Shown piece by piece: positions 23,621 through 34,719 of a DNA stretch of 64,000 bases. The notes under the pieces are model-generated. The model made no database searches. It saw nothing but the letters and a program-made list of their open reading frames with translations, and had not been told where the DNA came from. The stretch is from Ceratotherium simum simum (lineage: Eukaryota; Chordata; Mammalia; Perissodactyla; Rhinocerotidae). The translations under genes were made by a program, and so were the position numbers. The first letter of the stretch is position 1. Every line of letters starts with the position of its first letter. The stretch spans positions 23,015,645 through 23,079,644 of the forward strand of contig NW_004454180.1 in NCBI RefSeq assembly GCF_000283155.1, in the 5' to 3' direction.

Positions 23621-25017
23621 GGAGAATGAGAATATACAGACTTTGGAGTTTATTTGGTTGAAGTAATTTTTAGAAATATCCTCTCATTTTAAAATTGATC
23701 TTTGTAAGCCCTGTTTCCTTCTTCTGCCTTTTAGTATTCATCATTATTTATGTGCAGATCTGCAAACAGTTTGGAAGAACGTTAAAAATAATAATACTAT
23801 TACTACTTTACAGCTGTTGAAATTACTGTGAAACACTGAAAGGCTATAATCATTTCCTTGACAAAAGAGTGTATTATTGTTCAACCAAAACTATAGTGCT
23901 CTGTCCTAAGAGAGCGATTAGGATAATAAATATAAGTAGAGCTGACTATAGTATAAGCATAATGAGCTTAATGCTGGCCTATGCCTATAGTAAAAATCCT
24001 ACTGATTTTAATTGTGTTATGAAAACTTTATTGTATTTTTAATCTACTCCAAAAATGAAGGGCATGGAAAGTGGGGACATGTTAGTCCACCTCCAATAAT
24101 AAAGACGTTGATGGTCTAAGCCCTGGACCTATTTCCTTGAAATATGATAATTAGCACACACAAAGCAGAATAAATTTTAGCAAAATTGTTTGCTTATTTG
24201 CATAATATCAGAAGCACATATTTCAGAATTTAAGTCAGCTGAGTTTAAATGAAAGACATATGTTAATCGAGTTGATAGAAGTACTTTAGTTGGAGTTTAG
24301 ATCTATGAGAAAATCATTTCGGCGTTCCTCGAGTATTTTTCCTATGTTGTCAGCATTACAGATTCTCATTCCACTCTTCAAATAAACACATCTACATTCA
24401 CTTTAAATCGAAGGCCTGTGGGTTTATAAAGAGCAGCTTAGCATCAGATTTGGATTTGTATCTATAGTATAATATGTTTGCCAAAGAAAAACAATAATCC
24501 TCGTAGGTATTGTTGTTGTTCTTATTTTATCTAGCAAGCTGCCAAATTATCTTTCCTACCACCTTTCAGTGAGAAGGTATTATACAATTGCAATAGGATC
24601 AAAACGACCATTGGACGCTTGCTGTAGTAAGAAATCTAGACCTGTGTGTCATTTGAATAGGAGGCCACTATGAGGTGGTAACCAGGGTGTAAAGAAAGGT
24701 CCTCTGACTCATGAATATCTTTGAAGGTCATGCCTTAACAGTCCACTCAGTGTTGCCTCTTTAGGGTAAGGCTGTGGTCACAGTTTGCATTTGTTCCCTG
24801 TTAGAGGGAATGAGCAGTGCTGGTTTCACTAGAAGCAGAGGATTGTGTATTGGCTTGTAGCTTGGAACCTTAGAGAACCAGACCTAGATGATATGAGACA
24901 TAGGAAGATGATATGAGAGCAGAAGGCTTCTAGGTGTGGTCAGTGCTTTGTGATCTTGAAAGCAATATCACATTTATTATCACATTAATAAAAGTGATAC
25001 TTTATTTGACTTTACTA
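23621..25017. other. Unique sequence with an octamer motif
   Basis: No repeat family is recognised. A POU octamer ATTTGCAT is at 24196-24203. The stretch 24320-24340 contains two CpGs ('ttcggcgttcctcgag'), rare in this CpG-poor window. Confidence 0.4.
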
Positions 25018-25140
25018 TGAGATAACACTCTTCTAAAAACTATCATACATGTTCTCATTTAATCCTCACAGCAAGCAACCCTTTGAGATAGGCCACACAT
25101 TTTATGGATGAAGAAAGGAAGACTCAAAGAGTAAAAATAA
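25018..25140 (-). repeat. MIR fragment
   Basis: Antisense MIR: 'tgttctcatttaatcctcac' and 'attttatggatgaagaaagg'. Confidence 0.75.
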
Positions 25141-25171
25141 ATGAAAGTATTAATGATATATTTAAAAGGGC

Positions 25172-25368
25172 TTTCATTCATTGAGCACGTAACATGTGCA
25201 AGCACATAACATCTCATTTAACCTACATATTCAAGCTTTAGGAGGTAGGTATTACTGCGATACCCATTTACAAATGAGGAAATTGGTTTATTGAGAAGTT
25301 AAGGAACATGCCTAAGATACCATAGCTAGTAAATGCCAGAGCTAGGGTATCAACCTAGACGATACTGC
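25172..25368 (-). repeat. MIR SINE
   Basis: Antisense MIR: 'cattgagcacgtaacatgtg', 'ggaggtaggtattactgcga', 'atttacaaatgaggaaattg' and 'taccatagctagtaaatgcc'. Confidence 0.85.
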
Positions 25369-25584
25369 CTTCTTTTCCTTTAGAGGACTAAGGGCCAATT
25401 TTCCTATTTCCTTAGCATCTTACCAGCCCAAACCCTAGACCAGGCATTATAGAAATATGGATTCAAAACAGAAGCCACTTGAGCAACTTATTGTCTAATT
25501 AGAGACAGGACCAAAATATTAACAGGTGAAAAGATAAGACATCTTGAAAAGCAGAATGAGTGAGAGAGCTTCAGCCTGGGGAAA

Positions 25585-25735
25585 CAGTGTGGTCTCAGGG
25601 AAAGTGCACATGGGCTTTATAATCTGGTGGAGCGAAGTTTACCAAATTCAGTACTTCCTAATTATGCACTCACGGGAAAGTTATTTAATCTCTTTGAGGT
25701 CCTGTTTCCCCAACTATATAATGAGGTCCCCAAGA
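25585..25735 (+). repeat. MIR SINE
   Basis: Sense MIR: 'agtgtggtctcagggaaagt', 'cacgggaaagttatttaatc' and 'gtttccccaactatataatg'. Confidence 0.7.
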
Positions 25736-25744
25736 AAACTATAG

Positions 25745-25940
25745 CTTCCATTTATTAAGGGTTTCATGTGTACCAGCCATTTATTTTAAGAACTGGGCGT
25801 AATTTATCTCATGCAATCCTTTAAACAGCCCTTCAAGGTAAGTATCCTCACTGCTATTTCACAGATGAGAAACTGAGTCTTGGAGAAGTTAACTTAACCA
25901 CATCCCTGGGGAAGCGGTGGAACTAGGGTGTAAATCTATG
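25745..25940 (-). repeat. MIR SINE
   Basis: Antisense MIR: 'tttcatgtgtaccagccatt', 'tctcatgcaatcctttaaac' and 'atttcacagatgagaaactg'. It is the fourth MIR within 1 kb. Confidence 0.83.
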
Positions 25941-26944
25941 TGATGTGATATGGATCACTGCTCTTGATTATTAGATAACATTTCCAAAGTAAATGCTGAA
26001 TGTAACCATGGTATGTAAAATTTCTGAGACTGAATCTAACTTGTAGCTCATATGATGAACCCATGTGTCTTTGATTAGATACTTTTGTTGGGAAATGTGT
26101 TAAAAAAATACTGCAAGGAAGAAAAAATTAGTGTATAAACAATTAAATCTCTTTACTCTTTTTATACTTTTCATTATTGATTTAACCTTCTGCTCTCACT
26201 TTTCCAGAAGACCATTGAATAATCATAGATGTTTCAGAAACATTCTTATAGAGAATGTTGACTTGCTCAATCCCCTCATGTTATTGAGGGTGGAACTGGG
26301 GGTGACAGAGGAAAAGTGTTACCCAGATCCAATTCATGATGCCAGAAGTAGGATGAATACTCAGATTTCTAGTGCTTTTTTGTCAGTTACCAGACAATCT
26401 GCGTTTGTTAAGACCTTGGGGGAATAAAAAAGGCCTTGGTAAAGAATAACATGTTTCTTAAAATAGACAGTTTAATCATATTACAAATTTAGGGCTATAT
26501 CTCATAAAATTTTCTAAGATAAGTAATTGAAGAGAAATATATATTCTACTCAATTAAGTCACCCTTCTCAGACAGTTAACTCCTGTGTTCCTTCCAGGAG
26601 TTCCTCACAGCTGCTCCATAAACTGAATGTCAACTGATATGTTCTCTGACCTATAGGTGTTCAGAGCCTGACATGTCCTAAATTGTCCTGTTTTTGACTA
26701 CTTTCTTGTTTTGCCTTACAGGTTCTTTTGTTGTTCTCTTGGTCTAATTAGACAGCAGGGAGGTGAGATGAAATGATCCTAACGTCCTTTCCCTCTCCTT
26801 TCATTGTGCTGTCTTCTTATCCTCCAGAAAAACAAATAAATAAATAAACAAGAACCTCTATTGGCTCAGGAGTACATATACACTTGGCTATGATGGGACA
26901 AAAGTGGTAACAGCAGAAGTTGTAACTACTTACAGGAATATGTA
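25941..26944. other. Unique sequence
   Basis: No repeat family is recognised. An AAATA run is at about 26829-26850. Confidence 0.4.
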
Positions 26945-27195
26945 GCGTGGAAGCTAAGAGCTCATGTCATGGCCTTAGAACTGGATCTGAATCTTGGCTC
27001 AGTCATTTAACAGATGTGTGTTAATTGAGCAAGTTACTGAACCAAGGAGTCTCAATTTCTTTGTTGATAAATTGAGGATAAGCATTTATGGAGTAGTACT
27101 TATACCATATTTATCTCATAAACTTAAGTGGGAGATCTTGTATATAAAGTGCTTCAAACATAATAAGTGCTAGATTAATATTAGCTATAATTATT
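26945..27195 (+). repeat. MIR SINE, nearly full length
   Basis: Sense MIR: 'aactggatctgaatcttggc', 'attgagcaagttactgaacc' and 'tatataaagtgcttcaaaca'. Confidence 0.83.
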
Positions 27196-27296
27196 AGTGT
27201 CACAGAAATATTAAGCTTCACAGAGATTCCAAGAACAAAATCATAGCTGTTCCTTGATGTTGCCCTTTATTCAGGCCTAAACTGTTAGAGATTCTG

Positions 27297-27338
27297 CTTT
27301 CTTCCTTCCTTCTATCCTTTCTTCCTTCCTTCCTGTAG
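27297..27338. repeat. (TTCC)n imperfect microsatellite
   Basis: CTTTCTTCC/TTCC units with interruptions, giving a purine/pyrimidine strand asymmetry. Confidence 0.9.
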
Positions 27339-27399
27339 ACCCCAAATTTAGATATTGTACCTCTTTGGTCTTTGATTTCTTCTTTAAAAAATGGTAGGG

Positions 27400-27500
27400 G
27401 AGGGTGATATCCATTTTATATGATTATTGTGAGGAATAAATGAATTTATGGGCCTCATACATGGTAAGCAATCAGTTGATGGTAGCTGCTATTATTTTTT
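27400..27500 (+). repeat. MIR 3' fragment
   Basis: 'attattgtgaggaataaatg' and 'catggtaagcaatcagttga' are the 3' MIR blocks. Confidence 0.65.
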
Positions 27501-27924
27501 ATCATTAGTTCTGTGTTTCTCAAGAGGGCAAATGTCTGGATATTTCCATTGGTGTAATTTATGCCTTTCCTACCTGTCGTAGGACATTTAGTTTCTTCCT
27601 GTTGAGTTATTTAATAAGATAGTGACTTTCTACAACTGAGAGATTATAATGTAAGATGAATTTTTCAAAAATCAGTGAACCAAGCTGTGAAATATTAATA
27701 TTGAATCCTGCAGGTATAATAATGATAAAATAGATTCATTTAAGAACCAATTCCCACATTCAATTGAAATGTTATCACAATACATTTTGTATGAAAAAAG
27801 AGCGCCTGTGACCTAGGTTGAAAAATAATTTGGTGAGTGAATTGCTAATTGAACAGTAAAAAACAAAACAAATTACAACAGTAAAATCCATGTAGTTGAA
27901 CTTTCCCTCAAGTTCTTTCTATTA

Positions 27925-28200
27925 AGTTATTGCATTCACTCATCCATTCATTTAACTGCGTGCATTGAGTGCCTCCTCTGGGGCAGGTGCTCTGCAGTTG
28001 TGGGCATTTGACAGTTCTTAAAGAGCCTATAATTTAGTGGGAGAATCAGACATTAATCAAAAATTTACATAAATAAATGCTAAATTTTAATTTTGGCAAG
28101 TGTTACAAAAGAGAGATGTGCTCTTGAAAGCGGAATTTGTCATGCACAAGAAGGTCCGAGAAGGGCTCTCTAAAAAGGCATGCTTGATCTGAGGTCTAAA
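27925..28200 (-). repeat. L2 3' region
   Basis: Antisense L2: 'cactcatccattcatttaac', 'ttgagtgcctcctctggggc', 'agacattaatcaaaaattta' and 'gaagggctctctaaaaaggc'. Confidence 0.78.
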
Positions 28201-28281
28201 GGATGTGATGTGTAGCTCAGGATCAGATGCTGTATTCGCTGGAAGATGTCACGGGTCTTTATTTACTGCAATCTCATTCTT

Positions 28282-28461
28282 CTAAGTGATTGGTTTGTGC
28301 AGACAGTGAAGGGAAAGCCTACCCTGATGATTTGATGGTATTTTACATTCTTCTAACCTCCAAAATGGAGAACTGCACAGGTAGGAGGTTAGAATGGTGT
28401 AAAATACAGTCAAATCATTAAGACAGATTTTCCCTTTGCTCTGCTCAAAACAATCACTTAG
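28282..28461. repeat. Long imperfect palindrome (possible MITE)
   Basis: The left arm 28282-28361 and right arm 28384-28461 are inverted repeats of about 80 bp around a 22-base spacer. The inner 36 bp match at about 30 positions (for example CTAACCTCC at 28353-28361 against GGAGGTTAG at 28384-28392, and GTATTTTACA against TGTAAAATAC). The outer match continues to CTAAGTGATTG at 28282-28292 against CAATCACTTAG at 28451-28461. Transcribed RNA would fold into a long hairpin. I do not recognise the family. A palindromic non-autonomous DNA transposon is the likeliest origin. Confidence 0.85.
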
Positions 28462-29164
28462 TGCAGTCAGATGTCTTTCTGAGGACACAGAGCCAAAGTG
28501 TTCTTGCTCTTCTTTGATTAACTGACAGTCACAGCACTTTCTTGTCTAATTTTTCCCAATGAAAATAAATAAGGATTAGAATGCTAATCACTTTTTGCAT
28601 TTTTAAGACTCCAACCACTCTATAGCTGAAAAATCTGGATTTTATTTTTGAAAGATACCTTTAACATAAGTTGAGTCATCTAAATTTTTTCTCCAAGAAA
28701 TATATTTGAAAAAGCAAGAGTTCCAAATTAATTATAACTAATTATTTGATTATACAGTTATATTAAAGTAGAGAATTTAAGTTAAATTTCTGAATTTTCC
28801 TTCCTACTTGAATTCTACCGAAGAGGAAGAAAGACATTCCCAGAGAAAGGATTGTGCCCCAGGTAGTTGATGAAGTTCCTAGAGATTAACATGAGGCACC
28901 ATGATACCAGGTAAAGGGCTTATTGTAATTCCTGCTCTGGGGCTTCTTAAGATGAGTTAGTATAACTAAGAAATCTCCTAGAGCCAGGAGCCTGCAGGTA
29001 TCTGCAGCAGGTGGCTGCAGCAGGTGGCTGGATGGGATGAGAAGGGCAGGAACTTGCTAATCATCTGATTGCAGTCCTGGAAAGTGATGGACGTGGCATT
29101 CACAGGTGGCTTTCAGCCAATGTATCATTCATAACTGGGTGCTTATGTCCAGTTTATTGTGAGG
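28462..29164. other. Unique sequence with a 13-bp tandem duplication
   Basis: No repeat family is recognised. CTGCAGCAGGTGG occurs twice in tandem at 29002-29014 and 29015-29027, giving two CAGGTG E-boxes 13 bp apart. Confidence 0.55.
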
Positions 29165-29245
29165 GAAAATGTGCTGATGCTTGTAAGGTGTTTACTACAA
29201 TGCCTGGTACATGTTACATTGTTAATAAACTCTGACTGTTCTTAT
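29165..29245 (+). repeat. MIR 3' end
   Basis: 'actacaatgcctggtacatg' followed by 'gttaataaactctgactgtt' is the MIR terminus. Confidence 0.65.
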
Positions 29246-29879
29246 TTTTCTTATCATGAAATATATAAGTACATATATATTTATTACTCATAACATAACA
29301 TAGTTGAATTATTTACTCAGCACATGCTTGTTCTTTTCCCTTTGTCTTCTGTTATTCTGAATTATCCTTTTCATATTGAATAGGTTCCAGGGAATCTGAT
29401 AATGGGCCCACATGTCCTTATATCTGGATAGGCATACTTTGCTTATCTGCCAATGCTTACGTGTTCTGGACAAGACTTGTAGGCAATGGAGCTCTTTAGG
29501 AGTAAATAACATATTTAAAATTTCTGCAATTATCTATATTTAATAGGAATCACTAAAATGACTATTTTGTAAGGAAGCTGTATTCATTTTAGCAGGTATT
29601 TTTCTCTTTGATCTATGAGTTCTCATTGCTTCTCTCATTTATGTGTATTATGTGATTGGGTCATGAGAGAACAAGCTAGAGACACTCCTTTTACCTTTCA
29701 CCATTTGTTCTTGGCTCCATTTTCAATACACCAAGAGTAGGAAGGAGGCATAAAAGGCAAGAAAAAATTTCTGTGATGCTTGTCTTCCAACTCATGCATA
29801 GATACATCTATCATAGCATTTTTATCTTGTCAAAACAAATGGTCCTGTGTCTATACCCAAACGAGGAAGGGGATAGAAT

Positions 29880-30060
29880 AATGCAGTGGTTTAGTGGTTG
29901 GATTGTGGAGTCAGATTTGTATTGAACCCTGGCTCTATGACTTTGTAGCTGTTTAACAAGGTCATCTGTAAAATGGGGATTTTAGTGTAGTGCTTCCTAC
30001 TTTATAGGTGCAATATAATGATTCAATGAAATAATGACTATAAAGCACTTAGTGTAGCTT
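29880..30060 (+). repeat. MIR SINE
   Basis: 'gtttagtggttggattgtgg', 'attgaaccctggctctatga' and 'aggtcatctgtaaaatgggg' are sense MIR blocks. Confidence 0.82.
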
Positions 30061-30084
30061 CCTAGGCCCTCTAATAATAATTCA

Positions 30085-30175
30085 AAAGGCCCAGCCTTGG
30101 CCCTAGGAATTTGAACATCTTTATAACTATCACAGGGAATTCTGACGTAGGTGGTCAATGAAGCATTCTTCAAGA
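30085..30175 (+). mobile_element. MER5-type hAT fragment
   Basis: 'ttggccctaggaatttgaac' and 'gggaattctgacgtaggtgg' resemble the second half of a sense MER5 element. Partial and diverged. Confidence 0.5.
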
Positions 30176-30432
30176 TAATGTGACAAATTGCTCTTTGTCA
30201 ATGTGGATCACAGAAGCCATATGTCTATTTTGATCTATCTGACTTGATAAGTTTCAAAGTAGAAGATGGCTATAACTTTAACGAGAGGTTAATTGCAATT
30301 CTGACTTGACAAGCAAGCTAATGGGCACATATCTGTACGTATATCCAAATGTACAGGAATGAACCAAATTTTGAGAACTGATGCTTAGGATGTTGTGAAA
30401 AATGCTGTGTTCTTATTCACTGAACATTCTTT

Positions 30433-30732
30433 TTGTTTTTTTTTGTGAGGAAGATCAGCCCTGAGCTAACATCTGTGCTAATCCTCCTCTTTCTGGTGAG
30501 GAAGACCGGCCCTGAGCTAACATCTATTGCCAATCCTCCTCCTTTTTTTTTCCCCCCAAAGCCCCAGTAGATAGTTGTATATCATAGTTGCACATCCTTC
30601 TGGTTGCTGTATGTGGGACTGCGGCCTCAGCATGGCCGGAGAAGCAGTGCGTGGGTGCGCGCCCGGGATCCGAACCCGGGCCGCCAGCAGCAGAGCGCAC
30701 GCACTTGACCGCTAAGCCACGGGGCCGGCCCC
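30433..30732 (-). mobile_element. ERE1-type SINE, full-length long form
   Basis: Antisense, with a T-rich tail on the left. It carries two copies of the 'gaggaaga-c-gccctgagct' tail block, then a T9C6 homopolymer junction at about 30543-30557. The body 'ccccagtagatagttgtat' follows. B box (reverse) GGATCCGAACC and A box (reverse) CCGCTAAGCCA are near the right end. Flanks ACTGAACATTCTT (from 30419) and ATTGAACGTTCTT (from 30733) are a duplication with two mismatches. This is the best intact template for the two gapped copies. Confidence 0.95.
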
Positions 30733-30745
30733 ATTGAACGTTCTT

Positions 30746-31268
30746 GAAGCTGACGAATATTAATGTCAATGACAGTTACATAGTCAAAGTTTATCCAAGT
30801 GAATGAGTAGAGAAATTTCTTGAGAGTAAATTTGTACTTGTAGACTTTTTCTGACTTGATTAAGACATTTCATTTTCTAATTTATAAACATGACATATAA
30901 GATTTTTATTACCAGTGTGGTTAGTCATGCTACTCCAGATGCTAATCTTCATTTCCTACACAAGTTAATAAAGTGAGAAATCAGTCCTTTAGATTCTCAT
31001 TTGGTGGCTTTAATTTCAATCTCTGCAGCTCTAACTAAAGGAAACAGCTCTGCGTATAGAATATTTATTCTAGTCCTCTTGCCTCATGGTTTTTCCCTCC
31101 ATTTTCTCTTTAGCTGCTATTCCTTTTCCAACCTTTATCTTTTCTTCCCTGCTTCCTAAATATTGTGTGTCCCTCTGTTCCATGCAAACTCCATCTTCTC
31201 CTATTCTGGTCCTATGAAAAGTGATGCTTTGGATTTTCAGATTTTAGATGCCTTCCCCATGTGGCGTT
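30746..31268. other. Unique sequence
   Basis: No repeat is firmly recognised. Pyrimidine-rich DNA at 31090-31210 faintly resembles L2. Confidence 0.35.
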
Positions 31269-31281
31269 TGCCTTAACTCTT

Positions 31282-31399
31282 TTTTATTTTTATTTATATT
31301 TATTTATTTATTTTAATTTTTTGTTTATTGCAGTAACATTGGTTCATAACATTGTATAAACTTCAGGTGTACATCATTATACCTCTATTTCTGCATAGA
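31282..31399 (-). mobile_element. 5'-truncated young L1 3' stub
   Basis: Only the last 118 bp of an L1 remain, antisense. A T-rich tail on the left is followed by 'gtttattgcagtaacattgg' and 'caggtgtacatcattatacc'. The same terminus occurs at 39921-40070, 45393-45801 and 63912-64000. The 13-bp duplication TGCCTTAACTCTT is perfect at 31269-31281 and 31400-31412, showing a genuine target-primed insertion that stopped after about 100 bases. Confidence 0.92.
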
Positions 31400-32329
31400 T
31401 GCCTTAACTCTTAATTCCCATTCTTGGAGATATGATAGCTACTGCTTGTCTTCAGTTGCATACTTTTTTCTCCAGGCTTTATATTTATATCCAGGTTAGC
31501 GATGGTTTTTAGAAAGTCAGTGTGTGCGTGATAGGTTGATATGTTGCCCCACATTTTTGGGTTTTGGTGGCTTGTCAACACACGAGTTTTCATTTCCTTT
31601 TATAAGCCCTGCTCATGAAGGACCATGAAAATTTTTTCATGATCTTTCCTATTAATTTATATTCTATTTTCATTTTTTCACTTCAGTTTTTTTTTTGTTT
31701 TGGCTAAGGTGTAACTAAAATTGTAATATTTTTCAATTTCGATTTGTTTTACAGTTAAGCTCAATTTAAGAGACATTGGTTGTTTAAAAATTTAATTTGA
31801 ATTAGCAATAGATAATATTACTTCCACAAATAACTTCCTTGATCTGTTATATTTTGAGTTGTATCAGATCTCATTTTTCTATGTTGTATTGACATGAATA
31901 GCTATAAATTCAGGGCATATTCTGATCAAGTAGTGCCTCACAAGGCAGAGGATTTTAAAAACATCTCTTGGGCATAGATTTAAAGTAGGGTATATTTGTT
32001 TCTTTCCATTGCTTTGTAGCTTTATGATTTCTATGTTTTTCTTTAAGTATAGATTAATATAATCATACAGAATCAATCTATTACCAGTGAAACTCTAATA
32101 CCACCTCTTTTGTCCCTTTTGTAATAATTATTTAACCTAAAAAGTATCAGTATATATATATTTCACATTTGATAAGTACTAATAAAAAAAACAATTAGGT
32201 AAATTTATTTGAAACACTTTTCTTGGTCTGTTTGCCATACTTTCATGTCAAAGTAGATCTTGGAAGTAAATGCTTTGACTATGTGCTAACACCAGCCATT
32301 GACAGAATGGACCAGTATCCAAAGTAGGA

Positions 32330-32795
32330 TGAGAGTGGCAGTGTAGTCTATGGTGGTAGTTAAGAATATAGGCTGTATAGCCTCATATTTTCTTCCTTTC
32401 CTCTCTTTTTTTTATGTTCTAATAAAACATGTATACAGAACTTTATTAAGTGCCAGGCATTATTCTGAACACTTTGCGAATATTACTTATTATTATTCTC
32501 ATTTTATTCCTAAGGAAACTGAGGCACAGAAAGGTTAAGTAACTTGTCCAAAGTCACACAATAGAAGTGGCTGAGTTAATATTCAAACCCAATGCAGAAT
32601 CTGGACTCTTAACTGCTATTAGAATTAGAATCCTACCACTGCCCTTTACATGATATGACCCCCAGGGCAAGTTTCTGAATATTTCTGGGCCCCAGTTTTA
32701 TCATTTATATGGTGGAGATACTAATAATAGCCTCGTCATAATGTTGTTTTGGGATTAAGATGTCCTTGGTCCAGTGCTTGCATGGCACACAGTCT
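32330..32795 (+). repeat. MIR SINE split by a second MIR
   Basis: The 5' piece (32330-32385, 'gtggtagttaagaatatagg') and the 3' piece (32630-32795, 'ctaccactgccctttacatg', 'ccagttttatcatttatatg') are consecutive parts of one sense MIR. An antisense MIR lies between them. Confidence 0.65.
32425..32620 (-). repeat. MIR SINE nested in a MIR
   Basis: Antisense MIR, well kept: 'ttaagtgccaggcattattc', 'aaactgaggcacagaaaggt' and 'taacttgtccaaagtcacac'. Confidence 0.85.
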
Positions 32796-33217
32796 CTTTT
32801 AAGGAATACTGTTTAAAGTTTATGTGGCGTGGGTGACAGTTGCTACTACCCCTGCCTCCTCAGGCTTTCATAGGCGTGGTTGTCTTCTTGACTGACACTC
32901 CTGTGCCTCCTTCTCTTTCTCGTCTCTGGATACCCTCCTCTAACTCACAGCTCTTTGTGGTCCTTGTCTCTTCCAAGGCTACAACCGCAGTGCTCTTCCT
33001 CTCACTTAAACACCAGGAGTTTAAATTTGCTTCTTTGCTAATTCTTCTTAATAGAGAGGTCTTTTTGCCAATGTGGCTGACATTTAATTGCAATGGAAAT
33101 AAAGCAATAGAAACAAAGGTGTGAATAGGATGAATCTTTTCATGAATTTAAACCTTTGAAGAGGAAGAATTCTAAATAAAAGGAAGGATGTTGGGGGGAA
33201 TTTGAGCAGGGGATCTT
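32796..33217. other. Unique sequence; unproven open frame
   Basis: Open frames cover 32840-33124 (plus) and 32860-33093 (minus), both from TTG codons, with no recognised domain. A splice-acceptor-like 'cccctgcctcctcag' precedes 32864. Confidence 0.25.
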
Positions 33218-33228
33218 AAGAAATTTCT

Positions 33229-33478
33229 GGGGCCAGCCCAGTGATGTAGTGGTTAAGTTCACGTGCTCCGCTTCAGTGGCCCGGGGTTAGCAGGTTCGGA
33301 TCCTGGGTACGGACCTACACACTGCTTATCAAGCCATGCTGTGGCGGTGTCCCATATAAAGTAGAGGAAAATGTGCACACATGTTAGCCCAGGGCCAATC
33401 TTCCTCAGCAAAAAGAGGAGGACTAGCAACACATATTAGCTCAGGGCTAATCTTCCTCACCACAAAAAAAAAAAACCA
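33229..33478 (+). mobile_element. ERE2/3-type SINE
   Basis: Head 'ggggccagcccagtgatgta', with B box 'caggttcggatcctggg'. The short body 'ccatgctgtggcggtgtccc' is followed by two tail blocks ('atgttagcccagggccaatc' and 'attagctcagggctaatctt') and a poly(A). The 11-bp duplication AAGAAATTTCT is perfect at 33218-33228 and 33479-33489. Confidence 0.94.
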
Positions 33479-33499
33479 AAGAAATTTCTAAAGTAGTTA

Positions 33500-33595
33500 C
33501 ATCTGGTGATAATTTCATAATGTATATAAATATCGAATCACTATAATGTACACCTGAAACTAATAAGATATTGTGTCAATTATATTACAATAAAA
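33500..33595 (+). mobile_element. L1 3' stub (older L1MA-like end)
   Basis: The last 96 bp of a sense L1: 'ataaatatcgaatcactata', 'atgtacacctgaaactaata' and 'attatattacaataaaaaaa'. The 10-bp duplication AAAGTAGTTA is at 33490-33499 and 33596-33605. The left copy abuts the right duplication of the neighbouring ERE exactly. Confidence 0.88.
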
Positions 33596-33606
33596 AAAGT
33601 AGTTAT

Positions 33607-34706
33607 ATTATTCCAAAATGTACTCCTTCTCCCATGCCAGTATATTCATCAGTGTCTTAGACATATTTTGGCAAATGAAAACTTTCTTCATGAAAGAATG
33701 AAAAAGGAGTGTTTACAAAATTGAATATTCTGGCACTTAAATCTGAGGTATTTATTATTCTATCTAGGAGGACAATTATAGTTGTTTGGCAAATCATTTT
33801 GAGCAATCTAGTTCAGAATTTTTCTACATGTTGACTTTATTTTGTTTTCTACTAAGATTATTAAAATTGAATATAATGAGTGAATAGCCTGAATTCTACA
33901 ATTGCCTTTTCAGAATTAAGCAGTCTTACATTACAATTATGAATACTGTTGTAAATTAAGAATGCATTTTCCAAAAATGAAGATACAGTTATGAGAATCT
34001 GGGGCTAACCATTAAGAAGCATTTCAAATCATGAAATTTTATAAGTTTGAAATTAATAAAAAAAATCAAGGGCATGTTTAATTGCATATGTGTATAATGG
34101 AAAACAAATACACAATGATGAAATCTGGTACATGTTACCCTCACTTATGCTTGTAAATCTATGGAAATGCCTTCCGCTCTACTCTTTCCCAGCTTTCCAT
34201 GGAGTTTGCTGGAATATTGATGATGAGATGCATTCTGTATTACAACCAAAGGAAATTTTAATACTAAATGAATAAATGAATTGAAAAAAGGAGCCAGAGG
34301 AAAGATGCATGGAAATTAATATCACTAAGGTACTTTTTATGAGTTAGTCAGTTTGAATTTGGTGCATTTTATGTAAAATACAATTTTATTTAAAGGTAGA
34401 TATATTTTAAGTATGAGCTTCCACCTTATATCAATAGATAAGAGTATCAATATATGGCTATGATAATATTTAATCTGTTGTCCCTTTGTTGATTGACTGC
34501 ATTCTATTTACATATTGATTAATTTGTGTAGATTTATCAAATATGATTCTTCTTTAAGACTGCCAGGTTTTTTCCGAGATTTCTGCCTGCATCTTTTGTA
34601 GAATATAAGGCTACTTGCATAATAAGATGTTTTTTATCTTTCTTGAAAAGGTTGATTAATAGTAACTTGAAAGGCTGTGTTCTAGGTTTTTTTTAAAACA
34701 AAAACG
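33607..34706. other. Unique AT-rich sequence
   Basis: No gene or repeat family is recognised. The 34480-34680 part has several homeodomain-type ATTA cores. Confidence 0.4.
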
Positions 34707-34719
34707 CAGGGATTTATTT

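Noticed and set aside
28282..28488. 68-codon minus-strand frame across the palindrome
   Set aside because: An accidental frame through both palindrome arms; no domain and no ATG context of note.
32840..33124. 94-codon open frame with an upstream acceptor-like tract
   Set aside because: Starts at TTG, both strands are open, and no domain, donor site or retrocopy tail could be defended.
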